DNA of 64,000 nt from the NCBI GenBank assembly GCA_016169945.1, contig JADLSH010000138.1:1353501-1417500 (forward strand). The letters are read 5' to 3'. Position 1 is the first letter of the stretch, and each line of letters begins with the position of its first letter. The DNA is from Trachythela sp. YZ-2020 (taxonomy: Eukaryota; Cnidaria; Anthozoa; Malacalcyonacea; Clavulariidae). Positions 21,891 to 33,452 of the stretch are shown here, piece after piece. The translations under genes and the position numbers were made by a program. Under the pieces are notes generated by a model that made no database searches, was not told the DNA's origin, and worked only from the letters and a program-made list of their open reading frames with translations.

Positions 21891-24540
21891 ACAGATTATC
21901 TCAACTGTTTTAGGGTAAAATGACCATGGCGGTCAACATGGCATATGTGCCAAAACCCGAATCCGGGGCGAAAGTCCTGAAAATGACCACGTCCAGAAAC
22001 GGCACTGTCGACATAGCTCTAAATCCTGAACCGCCAAAGCTACAGCCTTTCTGAATTGCGTATGGTGTTTAGAATGGTTGCTTTTAGGGGTGGCCACTGG
22101 AGGGTGAAATTTGTCTAGGTATCATATTTTACAAGAAAAATTACTATGCACCATCCCAGGTCAACTGCTAATTATGCATCAAATTACTCATTCACCTGGC
22201 AAAGTCTATGTTTTCTTATTTCCTAAATATTTTTGTCATAGGATGAAAAAATATGCTTATTTAAATATAATTATTATAAATGTCATAAGGAATGATATTG
22301 TTTTGTTGAGATATAACACATTTCATTTCACTTACCCCCCGCCAGAACACGATTTCAGCAATATTTTGCCGATTTGTTTGCTTTTTATCGCCTCGTATCA
22401 TCCAAATGTTGTACTTTAGCACAATGCTAGTTGACTAAAGAATAATTCAACCAAGTTTCGTCGGGTTTTAGAGTAGTGCCATGTATTCTATCTTCGATTT
22501 TGTGTCCTTCGACATTTCCTCTATTATGTCGCTATTGCAATGTCTCGCCGCTTCTCTGCCCGATAAATGCCACTTCTTCGTCCACATCTGTATTTATACA
22601 TACATACATACATACATTATTCAGCTCACTCCCCGTTGGGGCTTTTCAGTGACCGATTACATCAAGTATCTATATTACATTATCCAAAAATAATTGATTG
22701 TAGAATAGTCCCAATCGAAAAATTGAAAGCTTAGTCCCACTTGGGAGTGAAAAACCTCCCCTCGTTGATCAAGAATGAGAATCAAAAACAAAAGGTTCAA
22801 AATAATTTGAAAGTCTCGCGCAATCTTCACGAAAACTCCTCGTGGACAACATTACAGGGGGGGGTGAACATTTTCACGAATACGTTTGTTCGCGACCACA
22901 GCAACCCAAGTAAAGTTCGTGTGTTTAACTGTTTATATGTTTATGACAAAATAAACAAATATTCGCGTAATTTTGTATTTTTCTGGTTTCCTTTAGCTAT
23001 AAAAAAGAAACCAGAGACTTGCGTAATCTTTATGCACCATAATTTTAAGGCTATTCTGTGTAGACGCCTGTACGTTTCAGCCCTCAGACCTCAGTTTTAT
23101 TTACTCTTAATTAAAGTAAAATATAATCTATCGCACTTGACAGATGTAAAAATACTATTTTACTTTTTGCATTTTTTGCTTGTTAAGGTGTGACCGACGG
23201 GTTTCCCGTGCCTTAAGACCAGTCGGCCTCCTAAAGGCTGTTTTGCCGGGATCACATAGTTGTAAAAACATGTGTAATGTGGAATTTATAACATGTGCTT
23301 TCTATGCATGGTTTTTGTAATAAGAAAGACAAGATCCATCACGCTTTTAATTAAGAGTAAATAAAACTGAGGTCTGAGGGCTGAAACGTACAGGCGTCTA
23401 CACAGAATAGCCTTAAAATTATGGTGCAGAAAGATTGCGTAAGTCTCTGGTTTCTTTTTTATAGCTAAAGGAAACCAGAAAAATACAAAATTACGCGAAT
23501 ATTTGTTTATTTTGTCATAAACATATAAACAGTTAAACACACGAACTTTACTTAATTGCTGTGGTCATGAACAAACGTATTCGTGAAGATGTTCACCCCT
23601 GTAATGTTGTCCACGAGGAGTTTTCGTGAAGATTGCGCGAGACTTTCAAATTATTTTGAACCTTTGTTTTTGATTCTCATTCTTGATCAACGAGGAGGTT
23701 TTTCACCCCAAGTGGGACTAAGCTTTCAATTTTTCGATTGAACTATTCTACAATCAATTATTTTTGGATACTGTAATATAAATACAGATGTGGACGAAGA
23801 AGTGGCATTTATCGGGCAGAGAAGCGGCGAGACATTGCAATATCGACATTATTGAGGAAATGTCGAAGCTAAGGACACAAAATCGAAGATAAAATACATG
23901 GCACTACTCCAAAACCCGACGAAAATTGGTTGAATTATTCTTTAGTCAACTAGCATTGTGTTAAAGTACAGCATTTGGATGATACTTGCGAGGCTCGGCG
24001 ATAAAAAGCAAACAAATCGGCAAAATATGGCTGAAATCGTGTTCTGGCGGGGGGTAAGTGAAATGAAATGTGTTATATCTCAACAAAACAATATCATTCC
24101 TTATGAAATTTATAATAATTATATTAAAATAAGCATAATTTTTCATCCTATGACAAAAATATTTAGGAAATAAGAAAACATAGACTTTGCCAGGTGAATG
24201 AGTAATTTGATGCACAATTAGCAGTTGACCTGGGATGGTGCATAGTAATTTTCTTGTAAAATATGATACGTAGACAAATTTCACCCTCCAGTGACCACCC
24301 CTAAAAGCAACCATTCTAAACACTATAAGCAATTCAGAAAGGCTGTAGCTTTGGCGGTTCAGGATTTAGAGCTATGTCGACAGTGCCGTTTCTGGACGTG
24401 GTCATTTTCAGGACTTTCGCCCCGGATTCGGGTTTTGGCACATATGCCATGTTGACCGCCATGGTCATTTTACCCTAAAACAGTTGAGATAATCTGTCCT
24501 AAATGAAATGCATACAAACTCCTTTTCAGGTCCTAGACTA
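21849..24540. repeat. Giant inverted repeat (arms about 1.2 kb)
   Basis: The left arm 21849-23116 and right arm 23344-24540 are near-identical complements. They start at TAGTCTAGGACCTG / CAGGTCCTAGACTA and close at TTACTCTTAATTAAA. The spacer is about 227 bp. The frames at 22741-23193 (plus) and 23540-23286 (minus), both encoding NCLYVYDKINKYSRNFVFFW, are the same sequence seen from each arm. The left arm carries an extra 70-100 bp insert near 22600. The origin could be a foldback transposon or an inverted duplication of a Penelope-flanked segment. Confidence 0.9.
22598..22672 (-). mobile_element. LINE/SINE 3' tail insert in left arm
   Basis: It is present only in the left arm of the inverted repeat. 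On minus it reads GGTCACTGAAAAGCCCCAAC, GGGGAGTGAGCTGAATAATG, then (TATG)n. A 3' microsatellite tail of that kind is typical of a 5'-truncated LINE or partner SINE. It post-dates formation of the inverted repeat. Confidence 0.6.
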
Positions 24541-24589
24541 TACCAGAAATGGGACACAGAGCTCGAATTTTCATATCTGAAGGGTGGTG

Positions 24590-26160
24590 CCTTGTTTGGA
24601 GAGCTGAATGGTTGTTTGGCAGAGTGGTTGTTTGGAGAGCTGAATTATATCGCAATGAAGCTCGTCGACAATTGAGTGACACCACTTTTTACAGCAGAAT
24701 TGACGAGGATTTGACTTCTACCAATCAAACCACCATTTCCACCACCATCAAGAACTTCATCGCCTCTGGTGATCTTCCTGAAACTGTCAAGCATCTCATA
24801 ACCGCCACATGTCGCACACGTGTCATGTACTTCTTACCCAAAATGCACAAACCCGACAACACAGCTAGACCCATTGTCTCTGCTTGCGGTTGTCCCACCG
24901 AGCTCATCTCTAGCTACCGCGATCGTGTTATGGCGCCCTTGGTTAAGGACTTACCATCCTATATCAAGGACACCAAACACGCTGTCCAAATCTTTCAGAA
25001 CATTCAATTTCATAACACTCATAAACTCATTTTCACCATGGATGTCAAATCCTTGTACACTGTCATTCCCCATCATGATGGTTTGAGGGCACTCAAATTC
25101 TTCTTAGATAAGCGTCCTGACCAGGAACCGTCTACCAATGTTTTGATTCGTTTCGCTGAGTTAGTGCTCACCCTCAACAATTTTTCATTTCACGGCGAGC
25201 ATTACCAACAAATAAGTGGTGTAGTCATGAGAACTAAAATGGGTCCCAACTATGCCAATTATTCGTTGGTTTTGTGGAAAAGCAGATCTTCGAGCAATAC
25301 ACTGATCCCATACCTGATTACCTTGGTAGGTACATTGATGACTGTCTCGGCACAGCATCCTGTTCCCGCGGAGAGTTGGAGAAGTTTATTAACATTGTTA
25401 ATAACTTCCACCCAACACTCCAGTTTACGTGGGAGATCAGTGAGCCCAGTGTATCGTTCTTAGATGTATCTATCAATGGCAATAAACTTGTTACTTCTGT
25501 GTTCTACAAGCTGACTGACTCCCATAGCTATCTTCTCTTTACTTCTTCCCACCCCAACCACACTAAAAGGTCTATTCCCTTCTCTCAGTTCCTTCGCCTT
25601 CGCCGCATTTGCAGTGAAGATGAGGACTTCCATACCAAAAGTCAGTAAATGAGAAACTTTCTTGTCCAACGCGGTTATCCAACCCCTCTCTTAGATACTG
25701 CCTTTTCGAAGGCCCCCAATATTCCCCGATCCGAAACCCTTAGAGACCCTGTGTCTAATGTTCCCAGCAACAAAATACCCCTAGTTCTCAGTTACCAGGG
25801 GTAACAGAATATTCATATCTTGAAAAAGACCCTGAAACATCTTCCATTTTCACCGATAATCCCTTAGTCTCGTTTCGACATAGCAAAAATATCCGTGAAA
25901 CCCTAGTCCACAGCTCTCTACCACAGGACTCGTCGTCACCTAATGGCACGTTTCCTTGTGGTGTGAAGCTGTGTAAAGCCTGTAAGCATATAGATTCTTC
26001 CACCACAATTTCGGCACCAAAATCTAAGTATACTATTAAGCACCATTCTACTAACTTCCAGACGAAGGGCCTTCGCTCGAAACGTCGAAGTTCTTATTGT
26101 ATTTTTCAGGTAGTTTTACACAACAGTCAGCTGCCGAATCTTTGCTACACTCTACCCATA
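24590..26160 (+). pseudogene. Penelope-like element: RT and linker, GIY-YIG lost
   Basis: The plus frames read YFLPKMHKPDNTARPIVSAC (RT finger), LIFTMDVKSLYTVIPHHDGL (first catalytic Asp) and YLGRYIDDCLGTA (catalytic YIDD). These are followed by FLDVSING, YKLTDSHSYLLFTSSHPNHT and FLRLRRICSEDEDF. This is the order of Penelope-like RTs. One frameshift near 25262 and an in-frame TAA at about 25648 break it. After the RT come VSFRHSKNIRETLVHSS and the Cys-rich linker FPCGVKLCKACKHI. The endonuclease expected next is absent: the sequence jumps to the terminal repeat at about 26055. Confidence 0.85.
26057..26092 (+). ncRNA. Hammerhead-like motif in Penelope terminal repeat
   Basis: CAGACGAAGGGCCTTCGCTC followed by GAAACGTC has the layout of a hammerhead core: CUGANGA, stem II, GAAA, then stem III. 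Stem II can pair. The conserved CUGA is CAGA here, so cleavage activity is doubtful. Penelope-like elements are known to encode such motifs. Confidence 0.5.
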
Positions 26161-26398
26161 CTGGCACCGTACGTTCGAGATATTAACACATGAACCGCAT
26201 GCATGGGAGAATAGTTTAAAATGTGATACTATAGTGATAGAGATATCCATAACTAGTGGCTCAAATATTTTCATCCTCGAATCCGTACTTTCGGTGCAAT
26301 AACGATTCCCACTGTAGGTTGCCCTAGGTATAAATGCCTCTATCACCTGGATTATTCCCATGTGTTGTACTTGCATTGAATTATTTAGTCCTTGTAGG

Positions 26399-26641
26399 TT
26401 TGGTATAGTCAGCTGTTGTTCGTTCGACCAAATTCTAATTGTGACAATGCTCTTAAATCTTCCCTCAAAATGCATGAAATGGCTGGCATTACAGAGACGG
26501 TAGATTTCAAGGTCTCACGCCTTCAGCATTCGATACTAGTGCCACTGTGCCATTCGAGATTTTTAGATCGAAAAAGTTCTGCGTGGTCCCTGGCATCTGC
26601 CGACAAACGACCGAACGAACAACAGCGGACTATACCAGACT
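26399..26641. mobile_element. 240-bp element with inverted ends
   Basis: TGGTATAGTCAGCTGTTGTT at the left and AACAGCGGACTATACCA at the right are inverted. The same element is present in the duplicated copy at 28289-28531. It is non-coding. Confidence 0.55.
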
Positions 26642-27059
26642 AAAGTCCTATTTCTTTAATTTGGTAGACACTCAAGTTTCTCATGTCACACAGTTTCACT
26701 GTTCTTTTGTCTTTTGCTTCTTTCTCTCGTGAGATCTATTGCCCGACCCAAGTCCTCATCTCGAATCTACAGTACATGAAAACAACTTTCGTTACCTTAT
26801 GGTGTTCAACTTTCAGTTTTTCTTATGGGAGTTGTCTATAATTATCATCATTTCTAAAAGTGTATAAATCGTACGCTGGCTGGAGGGGGTTCATGACCAA
26901 TGTACGCTTTATATAATGTCGATGATAGACCCATCATCATCATAATTCCAGAGGTCCAGGCGGTCGAAAAAAGGAGTACTGGTAAAAATGTTTGATAATT
27001 GTGGTGAATCCTTACTGTGTTTAGTAATAGATAATTACATTACATGAATTAATATTATA

Positions 27060-27400
27060 TATATATATGTATGATAACTATAACTGTTTAAAATAACTAA
27101 TTGATCAACTAATATTACAAACATAAAATAATTAATGTATGAGTAGATAAACTACTTGTTCAAAAACTCTTTCAGTAACATTTGTCTCAAACAACGTTTG
27201 AAGGAATGAACTGAGTTCCACATGCTGACAATCTTGTAATAAAAAGTTCGTTGCCCAGCGGCCGTTTTGAATAGCGGAATATTAAGTTTTTGAGCGTTCC
27301 TATATATAGTGGTGCGGTTGGATACATCCTGACGTTTAATAAATTGGGAGGAAATATATGTGGGGACAAGGCCAGTCATTCCTCTACGAATTCTGCTGGA
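27060..27400 (-). mobile_element. LINE ORF2 C-terminal tail, copy 1
   Basis: The minus frame 27379-27152 reads GLVPTYISSQFIKRQDVSNR and then NAQKLNIPLFKTAAGQRTFY, YKIVSMWNSVHSFKRCLRQ. This is the standard C-terminal segment of L2/CR1/Rex-type LINE ORF2. It is truncated at the 5' side and ends in an (AT)n tract at about 27060. Confidence 0.8.
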
Positions 27401-27868
27401 GACAACAAATTCTTCGTTGTTCTCTGTGAGAAGATTTTTTCATATATTTAATGATGATTCTGTATAGTTATAAGTTAGCATGATAAAGTTACCTCTTCTG
27501 AATCCGGTTTGATATGTAACGCTTTTGAGAAACTGATGATTGCCTACACATAAAAACAAATCAAATGTCGAATTCGTCTGAAACCAATGACAATATAAAT
27601 ACTTGTGCCACTGTCTTTAACTATTACATATCAACAACTTGAATATAAACAGGCTAAGTATATCGTGAGGTCCTAATGTTTTTAAGACGATATCGTCCTA
27701 AGATTCTGCAGGTTCATATCTTCGGTTCAGTGCATGCTATGCAGATGACAATGCCACCGTTCGATTAAGCGTTTTACGATCTCTTTAGAGAAGTAAATAA
27801 TCTAGCCCTTTTATGGCAATTCTCGTAAAAATGCTTTCTTTGTTGCGAGATAGATTTCGCGATTGTTT

Positions 27869-28959
27869 CCTGTAAGCATATAGATTCTTCCACCACAATT
27901 TCGGCACCAAAATCTAAGTATACTATTAAGCACCATTCTACTAACTTCCAGACGAAGGGCCTTCGCTCGAAACGTCGAAGTTCTTATTGTATTTTTCAGG
28001 TAGTTTTACACAACAGTCAGCTGCCGAATCTTTGCTACACTCTACCCATACTGGCACCGTACGTTCGAGATATTAACACATGAACCGCATGCATGGGAGA
28101 ATAGTTTAAAATGTGATACTATAGTGATAGAGATATCCATAACTAGTGGCTCAAATATTTTCATCCTCGAATCCGTACTTTCGGTGCAATAACGATTCCC
28201 ACTGTAGGTTGCCCTAGGTATAAATGCCTCTATCACCTGGATTATTCCCATGTGTTGTACTTGCATTGAATTATTTAGTCCTTGTAGGTTTGGTATAGTC
28301 AGCTGTTGTTCGTTCGACCAAATTCTAATTGTGACAATGCTCTTAAATCTTCCCTCAAAATGCATGAAATGGCTGGCATTACAGAGACGGTAGATTTCAA
28401 GGTCTCACGCCTTCAGCATTCGATACTAGTGCCACTGTGCCATTCGAGATTTTTAGATCGAAAAAGTTCTGCGTGGTCCCTGGCATCTGCCGACAAACGA
28501 CCGAACGAACAACAGCGGACTATACCAGACTAAAGTCCTATTTCTTTAATTTGGTAGACACTCAAGTTTCTCATGTCACACAGTTTCACTGTTCTTTTGT
28601 CTTTTGCTTCTTTCTCTCGTGAGATCTATTGCCCGACCCAAGTCCTCATCTCGAATCTACAGTACATGAAAACAACTTTCGTTACCTTATGGTGTTCAAC
28701 TTTCAGTTTTTCTTATGGGAGTTGTCTATAATTATCATCATTTCTAAAAGTGTATAAATCGTACGCTGGCTGGAGGGGGTTCATGACCAATGTACGCTTT
28801 ATATAATGTCGATGATAGACCCATCATCATCATAATTCCAGAGGTTCAGCCGGTCGAAAAAAGGAGTACTTGTAAAAATGTTTGATAATTGTGGTGAATC
28901 CTTACTGTATTTAGTAATAGATAATTACATTACATGAATTAATATTATATATATATGTA
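27869..28959 (+). repeat. Tandem duplication, copy 2, first part
   Basis: Near-identical to 25979-27068, separated from copy 1 by the 20-bp spacer GATAGATTTCGCGATTGTTT. It includes a second hammerhead-like core at 27947-27982. It is interrupted at 28959 by the CACTA-like element and continues at 33453. Confidence 0.94.
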
Positions 28960-29139
28960 CACTGTAAATTCAAAAGAGTAGTTTTGACCCCTTGAAAGGA
29001 GTAGTTTTTTTGACCCCAGGACTACCCTTTCAAAAGGGTCGTTTCAGTCCCTTCGGTGCCTACTCTTCGAAAGGGTAGATTTTACCCCTTTCAGAGGGTA
29101 GTTTTAACTCCTCAAAGGGTAGGAACGTTACCCTTCGAA

Positions 29140-29400
29140 AGGGTCGTTTCAGCTATTCTAAAGGGTCGTTTCAGCTATTCAAAAGGGTCATTTCAGCTAT
29201 TCAAAAGGGTCGTTTCAGCTATTCAAAAGGGTCGTTTCAGCTATTCAAAAAGGTCGTTTCAGCTATTCAGAAGGGTCGTTTCAGCTATTCAAAAGGGTCG
29301 TTTCAGCTATTCAAAAGGGTCGTTTCAGCTATTCAAAAGGATCGTTTCAGCTATTCAAAAGGGTCGTTTCAGCTATTCAAAAGGTCGTTTCAGCTATTCT
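29140..29400 (+). repeat. 22-bp subterminal minisatellite of the CACTA-like element
   Basis: About twelve copies of AAAAGGGTCGTTTCAGCTATTC, derived from the AAGGGTCGTTT word of the terminal repeat. The plus frame across it is a repeat artefact. Confidence 0.93.
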
Positions 29401-29611
29401 CAACTCCTTGTAGAAATTTTGTCGTAAGCTGTTACACAGAACGAAATTTAGCGAAGATTTGATATGTAAATGAACTTCTAACATTTATATATCAATAAAT
29501 CGTCGTTCAATATCGTTTCGTGTAACATCCATTAATAAATGGATTTAATACGTCACTAGAGTTATATACAATTAAAAATACACCAAGAGAATGCACTAAA
29601 GTCTTAATCCT

Positions 29612-32600
29612 TCACTGACCCAACAGAGTAAAAACTTGAGTAACGCTAAGAGGGATTTGGTTATTATAGTTGATTCCAAAGGTTGCTTTCTCTAAAAATA
29701 TCATTGCACTTCTCTGGACTTTATAATCAAAATTGTACGTGTAATGAACGCAAAATAACAGAGTTAGACAGTCTAAAAGTTTGTCTTCACGTGAAGCGTC
29801 GCACAGCACTCTTCCTTCCCCAACAACATACATAACCGAAGTATCACACAAAAAGATTGCAGGTGAGACTGTCGCTTTAACTTGGCAGTCCACATCATCA
29901 GTTCCCTACAAAATATTATTACATTTATTAATCAGTGCATAGTATTCACAATTATAAATATTCTGACACCATTCTTACAAGAACAGTTAATATATACCCT
30001 ACTCAACTTTAGGTTTGAAACTTTGAATACCGACAATTAATTACCACAACATTTGGCAGAAAATGGAGAGAGGTCTAAAATGAATGCTCTTTTTATGTTG
30101 AATCAAACTTGAATAATTTATATAAATGACACTTGCTCTAGACCTGGGGTCAGACATGTAAAATTAAATTTAATCAAACTACTATACACTATATATACCA
30201 AATAATTAAACTACACCCTGCATATTTACTCAAAAATTGACAATTCTGCATGGTTGACTCTAGCTCGATTAACTGTTAAAGTGTTAAGTGTATATTAGTG
30301 TTTAAGTGTTAAGTGTATATTAGTGTATATTATTAAAGTGTATTATTAGTGTATATTAGTGTATATTGTTAGTGTGCATTCCGAGCTTTTTTCAACTTAC
30401 TAGCACTGCCTTCTAAATCTGGAACATTTAGGAAATTTTGCTACCTATTATTATTAACCCTGTTCAAACCTATAGGTCTGAAAATATAAAACCATCACTG
30501 TGAGTGAACAGGGTTTGAGATTTTTCCCTAGCACCCATTATGGATACCAGGACTTCAATTTCGTATAAACAGGTGGGAATCACGGGTGGCCGAGTGGCTA
30601 AGCGCGCTTGTCTCTTACCAGTGAGTTAAGCCTATTACTGCAGGTCTGAACACGTTAGTTACCTCGGTAAGGTTGCTTCCGGTGCGCTTAACTCATGTAA
30701 GTAGAGTCTGGTTGGTTCTCTCCTGTACTTCGAGGGGTTTTCTCCGGGTACTCTCCAGATGCTAAAGTAAGGTGCATCAATGGTACCTTTGTACAGGTGC
30801 ATGGGGGTAAGGCTAAGAAACAATATTTAGCACAATATACAACAAACCTTATCTGGAATTTCAAAGGACTGATTCAACCAAATTTAATGTTTTTCTCTGC
30901 TGATCTGCCTCTTTTATTTGCTTTCAACGATGGACTTGGTGAACAACCATTTTCTGATAAGGGTTGCTATTTAAAATTTTCATTAAAAAAATGATTATGA
31001 ATATTAGGCTAATTGCACATTTGTTAATATTGACAATGCAAACGTTCACATGCAACAATCTCCACTTGACAAGTAAATTAAACTGTCCAGCAACTAGCAT
31101 TAGAATGACTTAAATAGTGTAGTATGATGCAAAGATGTGTATTGCACCTTAATGGGTTAACCGAAAGATGGTAAATATTCTAAATTTTGCAAATTTGGGT
31201 ATCTAAGCTACACAGTACAGTTGCCAAAAGATAACCACAATCAAGTACACATTGGCAACAATAACACACACATTGACAACAATAACACACACTAGCATTA
31301 TCCTGGTAAATATAAATGAATTTGTGGTTAGCCCTTGACAACTGGAATAGACAGCATTTCACATTTTTTACAACTGCCTTTGAATATATACACAATTTTG
31401 TACTAAAAATTTAGACCGACAAAAGTCCAACAACCAAACTTGCCGGTTAATGGTATAATAGTGTCTGGTTAACATTTACCTTGGTATTAAGCATAATATA
31501 CAACACTTTCCCTTTGATGGGATAAATTGTCTGGCACTAGATTGTGTGAATTAGTAAGGCACAAAGAATCCATTGTGCACAACTTAATGGGTTAACCAGA
31601 AACAAGAGCTCACATAATCTGGTCAACCATTGACATGAAATACTTTCCATTTGACAAGTATAATTGCCTGGTGTTAGACAGAGTAAATTAGTAAGGTGCA
31701 TTGGGGCACATTGCATTATAATGGTAACCCAAATAATACTGCAATATAAAATGTTTTGAAGTAACAATTTCCTGCAAGAGCACAGAATTTTCTTATACTG
31801 TTTGCAGTTTACATGTTGTTTGTTTCTCAACTCCCCTGCCTTGGGACAATTTGTCTTTTGTTGTGGCATAGTGATTTGGTAGAAAATTCCTGTTGGGATA
31901 TACAATATAATGAATTACTAATTTGTAAATATGGCAAAAACTTTTGGGGATTATTTGTTTCAGACTTTTAGGTTGTATAAGGCATATACTGGACTGAGTA
32001 ATTTATGTTAAAATTGTTTAGATACATTTCAATCTTCAAAGATCTCTGTATAATCATTTCTGTGGGTTACAATGGTGAAACTTGTTCACAAAATTATGAT
32101 TTCAGGTTCATTGGAATTTTTTTTATATTACATAAGTCAGCCAAGGTGTCTTGGCTCTTTCTCGATATATGAGCAACCGAAATAGGCATTATGGATTATT
32201 AGGGTTAGGTTGGGGGTTACCACCCGATCTGAACAGTTTCATGTAAAAACAGGTAAAATTCTTCTATTAAGCATAAATTACACTAAACACTAGCTGCACT
32301 CTGTTATTCCAATTTTTATTACTGTTTTAACTTATCTTTAAAACTTATTTTGATGTTAAAGGTTGTATTTAAAGTAATGTTATTTCACTTATTTGCCTAA
32401 GTGTGAGTCACTATATAGCATTAACAAAGACTTTACTTGATGTCAGTGCCATCTATTTATAAGATTTATAAACAATTGCCAAAATACATTACTTTACTAT
32501 GCAATTTGGTATGGAATTCCTAGAGATCAATTCAAATTGATGTTTTAATCTTTCTTTTGGTGTTAAGAAGCGATAGTTCGTTGGTTTTATATGCAAATAT

Positions 32601-32803
32601 AACGCGGCTAATTCAAATATTTAACGGAATTTCACAGTGACAATATACACAAAACATCACTGCCGATATTTTGCAATTAAAAAACGTAAATAGCAAATTA
32701 AACTTAAAATAAATCTTACCTGTGAGTTCTTGAATATCATTCTGCACTTTGAGGGGAAAGATTTCTTCTTCTTACAATAATAAATCGGGAAAATGCCAAC
32801 CAT
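29612..32803 (-). CDS. Small two-exon gene carried by the CACTA-like element
   Basis: Exon 1 (32803-32720, 28 codons, starts MVGIFPIYYCKKKKSFPSKC) ends at a CAG|GTAAGA donor. Exon 2 (29905-29612) follows a TTTTGTAG acceptor. Both are phase 0, giving an open 125-residue product. Exon 2 begins GTDDVDCQVKATVSPAIF and continues VMYVVGEGRVLCDASREDKL, LFCVHYTYNFDYKVQRSAMI and LSVTQVFTLLGQ before the stop. I do not recognise a named domain. No signal peptide or membrane segment is evident. The 2.8-kb intron holds a SINE and other repeats. It may be a captured host fragment or an accessory gene of the element. The intact splicing and frame argue for recent function, inside or outside the element. Confidence 0.6.
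30250..30375 (+). repeat. GTGTATATTAGT repeats
   Basis: Irregular tandem copies of TAAGTGTATATTAGTGT and TGTTAAAGTGT over about 120 bp inside the CACTA-like element. Confidence 0.75.
30584..30792 (+). mobile_element. tRNA-derived SINE (family 2)
   Basis: It begins with GGTGGCCGAGTGGCTAAGCG, the A-box form of a Leu/Ser-type tRNA. A worn B box and a central segment TTCGAGGGGTTTTCTCCGGG follow, of the type found in conserved-core SINEs of invertebrates. No clean cloverleaf forms, so it is not a tRNA gene. Confidence 0.6.
31000..32700. other. Interior of the CACTA-like element, no genes recognised
   Basis: AT-rich intronic sequence of the small gene. The phrase TTAATGGGTTAACC occurs twice (near 31150 and 31583) with a relative near 31720, suggesting a diverged internal repeat of about 430 bp and then 140 bp spacing. 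Nothing else was seen. Confidence 0.45.
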
Positions 32804-33089
32804 AAAATATTTCAGATGAAAGACAACAATTTCAATTTTCTAAGCGACGCTATCCCATAATGCTGTGCGCGCGAAAACTTAAACTAGGCACCAGTGCCCA
32901 GTGCATGCACGATCTCTTACTGAGATTGCTGAGTTGGCAATTTTAAATAGATTTATCTTTTCGAAAAAGGGAATAAACGTATATTATTCTATTATCAGAT
33001 TGGTACCAATGATGACCACCCCCCTTTGATATAGGAAGTATATTTCCCCTGGAAATACCTAATGAACTTCTGTAGGAAATTTTGCACCT

Positions 33090-33215
33090 ATAGGAATTCT
33101 TATAGGAATTTGAATTCCTATAGGAATTTTTATGTTATTTCAATCATTAATATACTACAGTATTATATTCCTATAGGAATTCCTATAGAAAAGTCCTATA
33201 GGAATTCCTATAGGA
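33090..33215 (+). repeat. CCTATAGGAATT palindromic repeats
   Basis: Runs of TTCCTATAGGAATTCCTATA, self-complementary and about 12 bp in period. They lie just inside the right end of the CACTA-like element. The frame reading YRNSYRN is an artefact. Confidence 0.85.
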
Positions 33216-33452
33216 AATTTATTACTCTTTCCAATTTGACTCAGAGATGGGTCAAATTGGCTCCTTCGAAGAGTACTGTTACTCTCACGTGGAGTCGCAA
33301 GATTCCCGCGAAGAGTTATTTTGACCCTTCCATGGAGTCAAAACTACCCTTGGAGTTGAAACGACCCTTCCGAGGTGTAGAAACTACCCTCTTTCCAAAG
33401 GGACGGAAATGACCCCTAGGGGTCAAAACTACTCTTTTGAATTTACAGTGTA

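Larger units (their letters stand above)
25979..27848 (+). repeat. Tandem duplication, copy 1 (1,870 bp)
   Basis: Everything from CCTGTAAGCATATAG to TTCTTTGTTGCGA recurs in the same order. 25979-27068 is found at 27869-28959 (offset about 1,890). 27071-27848 is found at 33454-34231 (offset 6,383). The copies differ by only a few bases. The unit contains the Penelope tail, a 240-bp inverted-end element and a LINE tail. Confidence 0.95.
28960..33450. mobile_element. CACTA-like element, 4.5 kb, splitting the duplication
   Basis: The ends CACTGTAAATTCAAAAGAGT (left) and its exact complement (right) extend with AGTTTTGACCCC to over 30 bp. TA flanks both sides. CACTR ends and a 2-3 bp duplication fit EnSpm/CACTA; TA alone would also fit a mariner-like element. 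The subterminal regions are full of (A)AGGGT(C/A)GTTT words. Removing it restores the duplicated unit except for a TA difference in a TA microsatellite. No transposase was recognised; it carries the small two-exon gene listed separately. Confidence 0.85.

Noticed and set aside
22741..23193. 150-codon ORF as a gene
   Set aside because: It occurs again inverted in the other arm at 23286-23540, has no family likeness, and both are parts of the giant palindrome.
26152..26475. 107-codon minus ORF (also at 28042-28365)
   Set aside because: Present twice only because of the tandem duplication; it overlaps the Penelope tail and an inverted-end element, with no family likeness.
30584..30660. Leu/Ser tRNA gene
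   Set aside because: Only the 5' head fits; there is no clean variable arm or T arm, and SINE core sequence follows.
33062..33412. 116-codon ORF with YRNSYRN repeats
   Set aside because: Generated by the CCTATAGGAATT repeat and terminal sequence of the CACTA-like element.
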